Numbered from the stretch's first letter, positions 1-6,910 are shown. The stretch: DNA of 12,138 nucleotides from JAYFRE01 sp034926235 (GCA_034926235.1 JAYFRE010000108.1:1-12138); one strand, 5' to 3'. Program-made: numbers and translations. Notes: generated by a model from the sequence alone, not told the origin.

Positions 1-606
1 GGACAGGGACTCGATGATCCGATCACGCGCCGGGCGGTGTGGTACTCCTACTCCGGCGGAGATGATATCCGCCAGCGCTGCGGTGCGGGCGGTCCTGACC
101 AGTATCGCTTGATTTATAACGGGAATTGGAACGATCAGGTCCGCATCTACGATCTGGGCGGCCCCAAGGGCAGGCTGGTCATGCATGAACAGATTCTCCA
201 GGGATTGTCGGTGGATCTGATTACCATCAATGCCGACGACCTTTTGGCGCCATGGCGCGGCAACCAGGCGGATCTGACCTTAAGCGAAACCGAATACGCC
301 ACCGTGGTCACCAGTCTGGTGCAAAGCGGGCTGTTCCAGCCGCCGCCGGTCGGGCTGCGCCTGCCGTCGGACGGCTATTATTGGACGGCGGTGGGGTGCC
401 GGAACGGTCAGTTCGTCTTCAATGCCTGGCTCTATCCCAGCCCGCCTTTCCTTGCCCTTTCCTTCCCCGACATCCTGATGGATCTGGACCGCACCTCGGT
501 GCCGTTCGGCGAGCCTGTGCCCGCCGGGCAGGATCTGCGCCAGGATGTCCGTACGCGCGAAGAGCAGCGCTGGACGATCCAGGTAGGCGAAAAAGGCCTG
601 TTCTAG
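1..606 (+). CDS. hypothetical protein, 5' end outside the window
   Basis: The frame is open from the first base to a TAG at 604-606, giving at least 201 residues. A GTG at 37 is the first possible start in view, but it has no Shine-Dalgarno sequence and the frame continues upstream without a stop, so the gene most likely begins before the window. I do not recognise the family. The visible product is soluble-looking, rich in Trp, Tyr, Gly and Pro, with no obvious membrane segment and no catalytic motif I can name. It has two lone cysteines, in the stretches around RQRCGAGG and VGCRNG. Codon use is typical of its neighbours, which supports real coding. No T-tailed terminator follows; the closest downstream structure is the GC hairpin at 655-688. 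It points the same way as clpS but is separated from it by about 445 bases, so co-transcription is uncertain. Confidence 0.7.
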   Translation, partial: GQGLDDPITRRAVWYSYSGGDDIRQRCGAGGPDQYRLIYNGNWNDQVRIYDLGGPKGRLVMHEQILQGLSVDLITINADDLLAPWRGNQADLTLSETEYATVVTSLVQSGLFQPPPVGLRLPSDGYYWTAVGCRNGQFVFNAWLYPSPPFLALSFPDILMDLDRTSVPFGEPVPAGQDLRQDVRTREEQRWTIQVGEKGLF

Positions 607-654
607 GGAAAACTTCCGCGCGATTTTGACAAAGTTTCGTGCGACCCTAGAGAT

Positions 655-688
655 CGCCCCGGCCGGGCTTGACGGAAGGGCCGGGGCG
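655..688. repeat. GC-rich perfect inverted repeat (10-base arms)
   Basis: The arms CGCCCCGGCC (655-664) and GGCCGGGGCG (679-688) are exactly complementary across a 14-base loop. Transcribed on the plus strand this would be a very stable hairpin about 50 bases after the stop of the first gene. No T-run follows, so it is not a textbook intrinsic terminator. It may act as a 3' end stabiliser for that transcript or as part of a leader. Confidence 0.55.
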
Positions 689-814
689 CCACATATCCCA
701 TTGCGTTGCGACGCAGCATCGCTCTTGCCGGGCGGCGCTGAATGTGAAGTCCGCCTGCCGTCCCGGGCGCCGACCCCGGGATGGAGTGCTTCGGCGAGAG
801 ACTCTGCCCCGCCC

Positions 815-840
815 GAATCTAGGATAAATATCCTAAATTC
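815..840. promoter_or_regulatory. palindromic operator-like site upstream of clpS
   Basis: TAGGATA (820-826) and TATCCTA (829-835) are perfectly complementary around a central AA. The symmetry continues outward with GAAT (815-818) and ATTC (837-840), with one mismatched pair (819/836), so 11 of 12 pairs match over 26 bases. The core can also be read as AGGAT, four bases, ATCCT, which has the spacing of a CRP/FNR-family site but altered outer bases. It sits in an AT-rich patch in GC-rich surroundings, about 116 bases before ATG 956 and 212 before ATG 1052. The cognate regulator cannot be told from the sequence. Confidence 0.5.
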
Positions 841-1051
841 GTGTTGATCTCCCAAGGAACGGTCCGAAGGCAGAAGCCGCTTGATCGGGCCAAGGGGGAA
901 CCCGACAATGATGCCGACCGTTGAACACCATGGGAAACGTCATACGGGGGAATAAATGAAGCTCTGCCGATCCGGGTACTTTTATTGCAACGAACCGTAC
1001 CAATATCCGAGTCGTGTTCCCAACGCGGCACCGGATCGCTGGATGGAGCGG

Positions 1052-1384
1052 ATGAGCGGAACAGACGACGACGAGACTGGCGGCGAAGGGCCGCAAACAG
1101 GAATCGTTACCAAGACGAGACCTAGGGTAAGGCGCCCTTCGATGTATAAGGTCTTGATGTTAAACGACGATTATACGCCGATGGACTTCGTCGTCTATGT
1201 TCTCGAACGGTTTTTCGGCAAGGGCCGTGACGAGGCGACGCGCATCATGCTTCAGGTTCATCACAAGGGTGTCGGTGTTTGCGGTGTGTACACTTATGAG
1301 GTTGCGGAAATGAAGGTGGCGCAGGTCATGGATTTGGCCCGGCAAAATCAACATCCGCTTCAGTGTACGATAGAAAAGGAATGA
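1052..1384 (+). CDS. clpS: ATP-dependent Clp protease adaptor protein ClpS
   Basis: ClpS binds the N-domain of ClpA and delivers proteins with destabilising N-terminal residues to ClpAP. From ATG 1052 the product is 110 residues, usual for the family. A flexible, acidic N-terminal part (about residues 1-28) precedes the folded core. The N-degron pocket motif LNDDYTPMDFV lies at 37-47, with Asn38, Asp39, Asp40, Thr42 and Met44 matching the known pocket residues, and a His at about 70 in VHHKGVG matches the pocket histidine. The C-terminus HPLQCTIEKE is typical. The start is uncertain. ATG 956 is in frame and has a better Shine-Dalgarno sequence (GGGGG at 946-950), which would add 32 residues. 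That extension has poorer codon bias and does not look like any ClpS N-terminus I know, so I chose 1052; ATG 1043 is a third option. The stop is six bases before clpA, so the two genes form an operon. Confidence 0.93.
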   Translation: MSGTDDDETGGEGPQTGIVTKTRPRVRRPSMYKVLMLNDDYTPMDFVVYVLERFFGKGRDEATRIMLQVHHKGVGVCGVYTYEVAEMKVAQVMDLARQNQHPLQCTIEKE

Positions 1385-1390
1385 CTGCCG

Positions 1391-3688
1391 ATGTTGTCGC
1401 GGAATCTTGAACAGGGACTTCATCGCGCTTTGGCTTTGGCGGCCGAGCGTCACCATGAATATGCGACGCTGGAACATCTCCTTCTGGCCTTGACCGAAGA
1501 CCAGGACGCGATCGCGGTTCTGCGGGCGTGCGATGTGGATATCGACCGTCTGCGCCGGGACCTGGCCGACTTCATCGACAGTGCGTTGGTCGATCTGGTC
1601 ACGACCCGGGATGGCGATCCGAAACCCACCGCTGGGTTCCAGCGGGTGGTTCAGCGCGCCGCAATCCATGTCCAGTCCTCGGGACGCGAGGAAGTGACCG
1701 GGGCCAACGTCGTCGTGGCGTTGTTCTCGGAGCGGGAAAGCCACGCCGTCTATTTCCTGCAATTGCAGGACATGACCCGGCTGGACGCGGTCAATTACAT
1801 TTCCCACGGGATCGCCAAGGCGTCGGGGCGCGGTCAGTCCCGCCCGGCCGAGGATGTCGATGCCGAACCGAAGAGCGAGGCTGCCGTGAAGAAAGGTCAG
1901 GAAGCTCTGGGGGCCTATTGCGTTGATCTCAATGCCAAGGCGCGCAAGGGAAAGATCGATCCTCTGATCGGCCGCGATCTGGAAATCGAGCGGACCATCC
2001 AGATCCTGTGCCGCCGTTCCAAGAACAACCCGCTTTATGTGGGCGATCCCGGCGTCGGCAAGACCGCCATCGCCGAAGGGCTCGCGCGGCGCATCGTCAA
2101 GGGCGAAGTGCCCGAGGTGTTGCTGAACGCGACGATCTATTCGCTGGACATGGGAGCACTTCTGGCGGGCACGCGCTATCGCGGCGATTTCGAGGAACGG
2201 CTGAAGGCGGTGGTCTCGGAGTTGGAGGCGCTGGACGGGGCGATCCTGTTCATCGACGAAATCCATACCGTGATCGGTGCGGGTTCGACCTCGAACGGAT
2301 CGATGGACGCATCCAACCTTTTGAAGCCGGCCTTGGCGTCGGGGGCTCTGCGGTGCATCGGTTCGACCACCTACAAGGAATACCGCAACCATTTTGAAAA
2401 GGACCGCGCCCTGGTGCGCCGGTTCCAGAAGATCGACGTCAACGAGCCTTCGATCGAGGACACGGTAAAGATCCTGGCCGGGCTGAAGCCCTATTACGAA
2501 GCGCATCACCATGTGCGCTACACCCAGGATGCGATCCGTGCCGCCGTCGAATTGTCGGCGCGCTATATCGGCGACCGTAAATTGCCGGACAAGGCCATCG
2601 ACATCATCGACGAGGTCGGGGCCGCGCGTATGCTGCTGCCCGAATCGCGGCGGCGCAAGACGGTGACCGTGCGCGACATCGAGGAAGTGCTGGCCAAGAT
2701 CGCCCGCATTCCCCCGAAAAGCGTTTCCGCCGACGACAAGGCGGTGCTGCGGACCCTGGACCGCGATCTGAAGACGATGGTGTTTGGTCAGGACAAGGCG
2801 ATCGACGCGCTTTCCTCGGCGATCAAGCTGGCCCGTGCGGGCCTGCGCGAACCCGAAAAGCCGATCGGCAGCTATCTGTTCTCTGGCCCCACCGGCGTCG
2901 GCAAGACCGAAGTGGCGCGCCAGTTGGCGCTCACGCTCGGGATCGAGCTGATCCGGTTCGACATGTCCGAATATATGGAACGCCATTCGGTCTCGCGGCT
3001 GATCGGCGCGCCGCCGGGCTATGTCGGCTTTGACCAGGGCGGATTGCTGACCGATGCCGTGGACCAGCACCCGCATGCGGTGCTGCTGCTCGATGAGATC
3101 GAAAAGGCCCATCCGGACCTGTTCAACATCCTCTTGCAGGTGATGGATCACGGCAAGCTGACCGACAATAACGGCAAGACCATCGATTTCCGTAACGTCA
3201 TTCTGATCATGACGACCAATGCGGGAGCGCAGGATCTGGCCAAGCCGGCGATCGGTTTCGGGCGAGAGACGCGGGAAGGCGACGACCAGGAGGCGATTTT
3301 GCGCCTGTTCACGCCCGAGTTCCGCAATCGTCTGGACGCGATCATCGCCTTTGCGGCTCTGTCGCCCGAGGTGGTCAGCCGGGTTGTCGATAAGTTCGTC
3401 ATCCAGCTTGAAAGCCAGCTTGGCGATCGCGACGTGGCGATCGAATTGTCCGAGGCTGCGCGCGCCTGGCTGGCGGTCAAGGGCTATGACAAGCTTTACG
3501 GCGCTCGCCCCCTGGCGCGGGTGATCCAGGAGTACATCAAGAAGCCTCTGGCCGAAGAATTGCTGTTCGGCAAGCTGGCCAAGGGTGGTGTGGTCCGGGT
3601 CGATGTGACCGATGACGCGCTGACCTTCGACTTCGTCGAGGGCAACACGCCGAAAAAGAAGGAAAAGGAACCGGAGATGGCCGGATAA
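1391..3688 (+). CDS. clpA: ATP-dependent Clp protease ATP-binding subunit ClpA
   Basis: ClpA is the hexameric AAA+ unfoldase that threads substrates into ClpP. The 765-residue product has the full family layout. An N-domain of two Clp repeats (about 1-145) is the ClpS docking site. The first ATPase module has Walker A GDPGVGKT (218-225), Walker B ILFIDE (285-290) and pore loop TRYRGDFEE. The second has Walker A GPTGVGKT (499-506), pore loop GYVG (543-546) and Walker B VLLLDE (564-569). The IGF loop that docks on ClpP (AIGFGRE, IGF at 621-623) and the arginine-finger region FRNR (644-647) are present, as is the C-terminal small domain. The absence of a long middle coiled coil separates it from ClpB/ClpC. 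A lysine/glutamate-rich tail ends the protein. The start has Shine-Dalgarno AAAGGAA (1375-1381) inside the end of clpS. A strong terminator follows at 3722-3755. clpP is not in the window. Confidence 0.98.
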   Translation: MLSRNLEQGLHRALALAAERHHEYATLEHLLLALTEDQDAIAVLRACDVDIDRLRRDLADFIDSALVDLVTTRDGDPKPTAGFQRVVQRAAIHVQSSGREEVTGANVVVALFSERESHAVYFLQLQDMTRLDAVNYISHGIAKASGRGQSRPAEDVDAEPKSEAAVKKGQEALGAYCVDLNAKARKGKIDPLIGRDLEIERTIQILCRRSKNNPLYVGDPGVGKTAIAEGLARRIVKGEVPEVLLNATIYSLDMGALLAGTRYRGDFEERLKAVVSELEALDGAILFIDEIHTVIGAGSTSNGSMDASNLLKPALASGALRCIGSTTYKEYRNHFEKDRALVRRFQKIDVNEPSIEDTVKILAGLKPYYEAHHHVRYTQDAIRAAVELSARYIGDRKLPDKAIDIIDEVGAARMLLPESRRRKTVTVRDIEEVLAKIARIPPKSVSADDKAVLRTLDRDLKTMVFGQDKAIDALSSAIKLARAGLREPEKPIGSYLFSGPTGVGKTEVARQLALTLGIELIRFDMSEYMERHSVSRLIGAPPGYVGFDQGGLLTDAVDQHPHAVLLLDEIEKAHPDLFNILLQVMDHGKLTDNNGKTIDFRNVILIMTTNAGAQDLAKPAIGFGRETREGDDQEAILRLFTPEFRNRLDAIIAFAALSPEVVSRVVDKFVIQLESQLGDRDVAIELSEAARAWLAVKGYDKLYGARPLARVIQEYIKKPLAEELLFGKLAKGGVVRVDVTDDALTFDFVEGNTPKKKEKEPEMAG

Positions 3689-3721
3689 GCCGATCCGTTT
3701 TTGAAACCTGAAAAAACTGGG

Positions 3722-3755
3722 CCAAGGCCGGGGGAAACCCCGGCCTTTGGTTTTT
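3722..3755 (+). terminator. intrinsic terminator of clpSA, possibly bidirectional
   Basis: A stem of about 12 pairs runs from CCAAGGCCGGGG (3722-3733) over a GAAA tetraloop (3734-3737) to a complementary arm ending at 3750 with one bulged T, followed directly by TTTTT (3751-3755). On the minus strand the same hairpin is followed, after a few bases, by six Ts (the A-run at 3711-3716), so it can also end the convergent transporter transcript. It lies in the 99 bases between the two stop codons. Confidence 0.9.
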
Positions 3756-3787
3756 GGGGGGAGCGTTGCCGGCTTATCCGGCGTCTT

Positions 3788-4681
3788 TTACCTGGGGCGG
3801 GGGCGGAACTGGATGGCGGCGACACCTAAGATGGTGAGCGCTCCGCCGGCCAGGGTTGCCCAGGTCAATTCCTCGCCCAAAAGCAAGCCCGCCCCGGTGA
3901 CCGCGATCACCGGCGTCAGCAGCATGAAGGGGACGACACGGTTCAGGGATAGCCGCGCGACCAATCGGTACCATATTGCATAGGATACGATCGTCGCCAT
4001 GATCGCGGTGTAGACCACCGCGCCCCAGCCGGCCCAGCCGGCGGTGGCGCGGGCCTCCCCCTGGCCGGTCTCGACCCGGGCGGACAGGGCCAAGGCCATC
4101 GGCGCGGCCAGCAGCGCCACCCAACCGTTCAACCCCATGATGTTGACCGGCCCCATCAGCTTGACGATGACGTTGCCCAGTGCCCAGGAAAAGGTCGAAG
4201 CCAGGATCAGGAGCAGTCCGAGCAGATTGCTGTCCTGCGACGGTCCCCCTTCGACCACGGCCACGCCGCCGATCGCCAGCGCCATGCCCAGCCAGCCGAT
4301 CCATCCCGGACGTTCGCCGTAGATCGCCAGCGCCAGCAGGGCCGAGAACGGAACGCTCAGTTGCAGCACGATGGCGGCGGTGGCGGCGTCCAGGGTGCGC
4401 AAGGAGGCGAACAGCAGGCCGAAATGGCCGACGCCAAGAACGATGGCCAGTAGCAAAGTCCAGCCCATCTTGCCTTTCGGGCGGGGGCAAAATGGCACCA
4501 GCAGGACCGCGGCCAGGATAAAGCGTAGTCCGGTCATCAGAAGCGGGGGTAATTCCTGCGCGCCCAGCCGGACGATCAGGATGTTGAAGCCCCAGATCAG
4601 GATGACGGACAAGGCCAGGAAAACGTCGCGGACGGCCATCCGGTCCTGCGGCATGGTCGGATCGGCGGTGGTTTTGGACAT
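3788..4681 (-). CDS. EamA/DMT superfamily transporter (drug/metabolite exporter)
   Basis: This is an inner-membrane protein of 297 residues with two tandem EamA domains (about 19-144 and 153-292) and about ten hydrophobic helices, the standard size and layout. The first helix motif LSVILIWGFNILIVRLG followed by PPLLMTGLRF closely resembles E. coli EamA (YdeD), an exporter of O-acetylserine and cysteine. The family signature around AIYGER (119-124) and the matching LLLGEELT near 267 in the second half are present, as is SFTWA-like TFSWALGN (163-170). The actual substrate cannot be inferred. The start ATG (4681) has a good Shine-Dalgarno AGGGGGG (4694-4688) six bases upstream. It lies 32 bases behind the tetR-like gene on the same strand, so the two are probably one operon and the regulator probably controls its export. 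It ends facing clpA across a shared terminator. Confidence 0.93.
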   Translation of the reverse strand: MSKTTADPTMPQDRMAVRDVFLALSVILIWGFNILIVRLGAQELPPLLMTGLRFILAAVLLVPFCPRPKGKMGWTLLLAIVLGVGHFGLLFASLRTLDAATAAIVLQLSVPFSALLALAIYGERPGWIGWLGMALAIGGVAVVEGGPSQDSNLLGLLLILASTFSWALGNVIVKLMGPVNIMGLNGWVALLAAPMALALSARVETGQGEARATAGWAGWGAVVYTAIMATIVSYAIWYRLVARLSLNRVVPFMLLTPVIAVTGAGLLLGEELTWATLAGGALTILGVAAIQFRPRPR

Positions 4682-4713
4682 GGACGGCCCCCCTATGCCG
4701 TGACGGCGGTGAT

Positions 4714-5733
4714 TTACGGCTTGCCCTCGAAGGCGAGCGGATCTGTCTGAACCGGTTCGTTTAAGGACGCGATCGGCGTGACCGCGCCCTGTGCGGTGGC
4801 GGTCAAACGGCCTTCTTGGAACATTGCTTGCCTGAAGTGAAAGCCACCGGTTTCAACCGATGTCATCGCGGTGCCGATCTCGACCGGACCGGGCCGGGCG
4901 AGGGGCGGGCGGATGTCGAGGATCAGGCCGGTGGTGATGAAGCCGGAATCGCCGCCATCCGCAAGCGCCGGGGCGGTTGAGGGAATCCCGGTTCGCGCGT
5001 TTTCAAACAAAAGAGCGATCGCACCATCGCCGATCCGCCCATGCGGTCCGGCGTCGGAAGGACGTAAGTGATCGGTGTAGCGGTGGGGAAAAGCACCGAT
5101 GGTGAGCGGTTCCCCGGCCATGCCATCGGCCGGAATGGCATCCGCGTTCCTGATATGGGCCAGGCGCGGGGCGGCGTCGCGGCAAACGGACAGGATCTGG
5201 TCCGAGAAATTCCGGTCGGCGACGGCGCGGGACAGGCCGATGCCGCCCACCAGCAGGGCCAGAAAAGCGATGGCGTCTTTGGCCCGCTCTTGTTCGTCTC
5301 CCTCCGGCAGGCCGGGGCACTCTTGGATCGCGCACAGTGATTTTTTCAATTCCTGCTCGAACGCGGCGCGGAAATCGAGCGAGCTTCGCCCCGCGTCCGA
5401 TGCCAGTGCGCCAAAGGCGCAACTCGCCGATAAATCGTCGCGATGGGCGGCGCTCAGATAGCGCTGTCCCAGCCGGCTCAAACGGTCCGGCCAGGATGGA
5501 TCGATGCCGTTTCCGACCCAACGTCCGCGATTCTGATCCAGCGCATGGCGGAAGGCGGCAACGGCCAGTTCATCCTTGTTGGCGAAATGGGCATAGAACG
5601 CACCATGGGTCAGGCCGGCATCGGCCATTACCGGCGCGATGGCGGCTCCATCCAGCCCTTCGCACCGCAATCTTTTCGACGCCGCGTTCAGGATGCGCTG
5701 AAAGGATTCTTCTCTTTGGGCGGAGCGGGTCAT
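4714..5733 (-). CDS. TetR-family transcriptional regulator with C-terminal hotdog (thioesterase-like) domain
   Basis: The 339-residue product is far longer than a usual TetR protein (about 190-220). Residues 13-58 form a TetR helix-turn-helix, with the recognition segment MADAGLTHGAFYAHFANKDEL (36-56). Residues 70-195 match a common TetR C-terminal domain (SCAFGALASDAGRSS, FRAAFEQELKK). From about 208 a second domain begins. RYTDHLRPSDAGPHG and GDGAIALLFENAR (218-247), followed by strand-like blocks LILDIRPPLARPG, VEIGTAMTSVE and RLTATAQGAVTPI, resemble a 4HBT hotdog thioesterase, with Asp227, His231 and Glu244 near the usual DxxGH...E positions. The family would bind or cleave acyl-CoA; here it may be a sensing or catalytic add-on, which is inference. 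No internal stop or frameshift separates the parts. The start ATG has no clear Shine-Dalgarno, but later starts would cut into the DNA-binding domain. It probably regulates itself and the exporter behind it through the repeat at 5745-5789. Confidence 0.85.
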   Translation of the reverse strand: MTRSAQREESFQRILNAASKRLRCEGLDGAAIAPVMADAGLTHGAFYAHFANKDELAVAAFRHALDQNRGRWVGNGIDPSWPDRLSRLGQRYLSAAHRDDLSASCAFGALASDAGRSSLDFRAAFEQELKKSLCAIQECPGLPEGDEQERAKDAIAFLALLVGGIGLSRAVADRNFSDQILSVCRDAAPRLAHIRNADAIPADGMAGEPLTIGAFPHRYTDHLRPSDAGPHGRIGDGAIALLFENARTGIPSTAPALADGGDSGFITTGLILDIRPPLARPGPVEIGTAMTSVETGGFHFRQAMFQEGRLTATAQGAVTPIASLNEPVQTDPLAFEGKP

Positions 5734-5744
5734 GGAGCTAATCT

Positions 5745-5789
5745 ATGCTATCTGTAATATCAATTACGTTTTCATATTATAGATAGCAT
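5745..5789. promoter_or_regulatory. long inverted repeat, candidate operator of the TetR-type regulator
   Basis: The arms ATGCTATCTGTAATAT (5745-5760) and ATATTATAGATAGCAT (5774-5789) are complementary in 15 of 16 positions around a 13-base spacer. The site is an AT-rich island that starts 11 bases upstream of the tetR ATG and lies in the divergent region facing iclR. A smaller inverted repeat, GTAAT (5754-5758) and ATTAC (5763-5767), is nested inside. On the minus strand the right arm contains a perfect TATAAT (5781-5776), so binding here would block tetR transcription. Autoregulation by a self-facing site is common in TetR regulators; binding here is inferred. Confidence 0.65.
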
Positions 5790-5799
5790 GTCAATTGAC
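5790..5799. promoter_or_regulatory. 10-base perfect palindrome in the divergent tetR-iclR region
   Basis: GTCAATTGAC is a perfect palindrome directly abutting the long inverted repeat. On the minus strand it holds a perfect -35-like TTGACA (5794-5789), though no -10 element sits at standard distance. It may be part of the tetR promoter, an extra operator, or an IclR site. Further on, two GTAACC copies (5849-5854 and 5859-5864) repeat with a 10-base period just before iclR. Confidence 0.35.
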
Positions 5800-5894
5800 G
5801 GTGGATGACGGACATCGCCTGACGGCTCGACGGGTGGCCTGCTGCCGCGTAACCTTGTGTAACCCAGCCCCGATCAGTCAGGAAAGGCAGCACC

Positions 5895-6659
5895 ATGGAG
5901 CCCGTCAGTACCGCTGTTCCCGCCTTGGACAAGGCGATGCGGATTTTCGACTACCTTTCCGTCGTCGGACGGGCCAGCTTCAGCGAAATCCAGACGGCGT
6001 TGCAATTGCCGAAAAGCAGCGCCCACGATCTGTTAAGGGCGCTGATCGGGCATGGCTGTCTTAGGCAGGATGCCAGCGCTCATTATTCCTTGGGGATGCG
6101 TCTTTACGAACTGGGCAACAAGGCCGTCGGCAATCTCGATTTCCGCCGGGAAGCGATGCCGTTTCTTTACGAGTTGCGCGACAAAACGCAATTGACCTGC
6201 AATCTCGGCATTCTGCTGGAACGGGAGGCGCTTTACCTGTCCAAGGTGGAAAGCGCGCAGGCCATCATCGTCAAGACATGGGAAGGACGCCGGCTGCCTC
6301 TGCACTGCACGGCGCTGGGTAAGGCGTTGATCGCTTGGAAGAGCGAGGCCGAGATCGATTCTCTGTTCCCGTCCGAGGAATTGCCGGTTTCCACCGAGAC
6401 GACGATACCGACCCGGACGGCGCTCAAGCAGCAATTGGCCGAGGTGCGTGCGCGCGGCTGGGCAATCGACGATGCCGAGGAAACATTGGGTGTCCGCTGC
6501 ATCGCTGCGCCGGTGCAAACTTTCCGGGGCGATGTGCTGGCGGCGATCAGCCTGTCAGGTGTGGATTTTCAGATCCCGCCGTCGCGGTTGGAAGAATTGT
6601 CCATCATGGTCAAGGCTTCATGCATCGCCCTGTCCCGGGCGCTGCACAATGACGGCTGA
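5895..6659 (+). CDS. IclR-family transcriptional regulator
   Basis: IclR proteins are effector-binding repressors or activators, often of sugar-acid and aromatic catabolism. The 254-residue product is standard length. A winged helix-turn-helix occupies about residues 8-72 (ALDKAMRIFDYL, then FSEIQTALQLPKSSAHDLLRAL). A linker helix follows, and the effector domain covers about 80-250, with the family landmarks LPLHCTALGKALIA (134-147), RGWAIDDAEETLGVRCIAAPV (187-207) and GDVLAAISLSG. The start ATG has Shine-Dalgarno AGGAAAGG (5880-5887), seven bases upstream. It is divergent from the tetR-like gene and is followed by its own terminator at 6691-6721. The E. coli regulator XynR (YagI) of xylonate genes is also IclR-type, so with a YjhG/YagF dehydratase downstream this gene may sense a sugar acid; that target is inferred from context only. 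Confidence 0.94.
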   Translation: MEPVSTAVPALDKAMRIFDYLSVVGRASFSEIQTALQLPKSSAHDLLRALIGHGCLRQDASAHYSLGMRLYELGNKAVGNLDFRREAMPFLYELRDKTQLTCNLGILLEREALYLSKVESAQAIIVKTWEGRRLPLHCTALGKALIAWKSEAEIDSLFPSEELPVSTETTIPTRTALKQQLAEVRARGWAIDDAEETLGVRCIAAPVQTFRGDVLAAISLSGVDFQIPPSRLEELSIMVKASCIALSRALHNDG

Positions 6660-6690
6660 AGGATCGGCTTGCCGATAGGGGGGTAAGGGG

Positions 6691-6721
6691 TAGTTCGTTC
6701 GATTGGGCGAACTAACTTTTT
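6691..6721 (+). terminator. intrinsic terminator of iclR
   Basis: TAGTTCG (6691-6697) pairs perfectly with CGAACTA (6708-6714) across a 10-base loop, and TTTTT follows at 6717-6721. A second small perfect hairpin, ATCGGC and GCCGAT (6663-6676), sits just after the iclR stop and has no T-run. Confidence 0.75.
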
Positions 6722-6793
6722 GGCTACTTTCGGGCTTGATCTTTTCTCCCGGTCTGGCTTTTCGCGTTCTTCCCCGCCGACATATGATAAAAA

Positions 6794-6807
6794 ATGATTA
6801 AAATCAA
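6794..6807. promoter_or_regulatory. FNR/FixK-type binding site upstream of nifJ
   Basis: ATGATTAAAATCAA matches the FNR/FixK consensus TTGAT-N4-ATCAA in nine of ten defined bases. It lies in the AT-rich region upstream of nifJ, whose enzyme is oxygen-sensitive, so anaerobic or microaerobic activation fits. A class II arrangement (centre near -41.5) would put the transcript start near 6842, with a weak -10 around 6830-6837. That leaves an untranslated leader of almost 200 bases. Confidence 0.7.
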
Positions 6808-6910
6808 TATGATGCCCTGATAATACGGGAGCATTAGGAATCCGTATTGTCCGCAACGAAAGGGATGAGTTAAAATATATTAAAGTTTCATAGATGTTCG
6901 GTGAATCGAA

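Larger units (their letters stand above)
607..1051. other. gene-less stretch upstream of clpS, rich in inverted repeats
   Basis: No convincing coding frame was found on either strand; the open frames here have low-complexity, Pro/Arg/Ser-rich translations typical of non-coding GC-rich DNA. Inverted repeats at 655-688, 702-715, 761-781 and 815-840 succeed one another. Two weak promoter-like pairs are visible. One is CTTGAC at 668-673 with ACATAT at 691-696, loosely like a heat-shock or sigma-70 promoter. The other is TTGATC at 881-886, 17 bases, then GACAAT at 904-909, each matching four of six consensus bases. The second would place a transcript start near 916, ahead of clpS. An in-frame extension of clpS back to ATG 956 lies in this stretch (see clpS). 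Confidence 0.5.

Noticed and set aside
626..847. 73-residue plus-strand open frame between the first gene and clpS
   Set aside because: It runs through several GC-rich inverted repeats, has no Shine-Dalgarno sequence and a low-complexity translation.
280..855. 191-residue minus-strand open frame over the first gene and the gene-less stretch
   Set aside because: No recognisable motif, no ribosome site, and it overlaps the better-supported plus-strand frame.
1160..3151. 663-residue open frame on the minus strand opposite clpA
   Set aside because: The plus-strand frame is an unmistakable ClpA; the antisense translation is rich in Arg, Gln, His and Asp with no domain, as expected from the mirror of a GC-biased gene.
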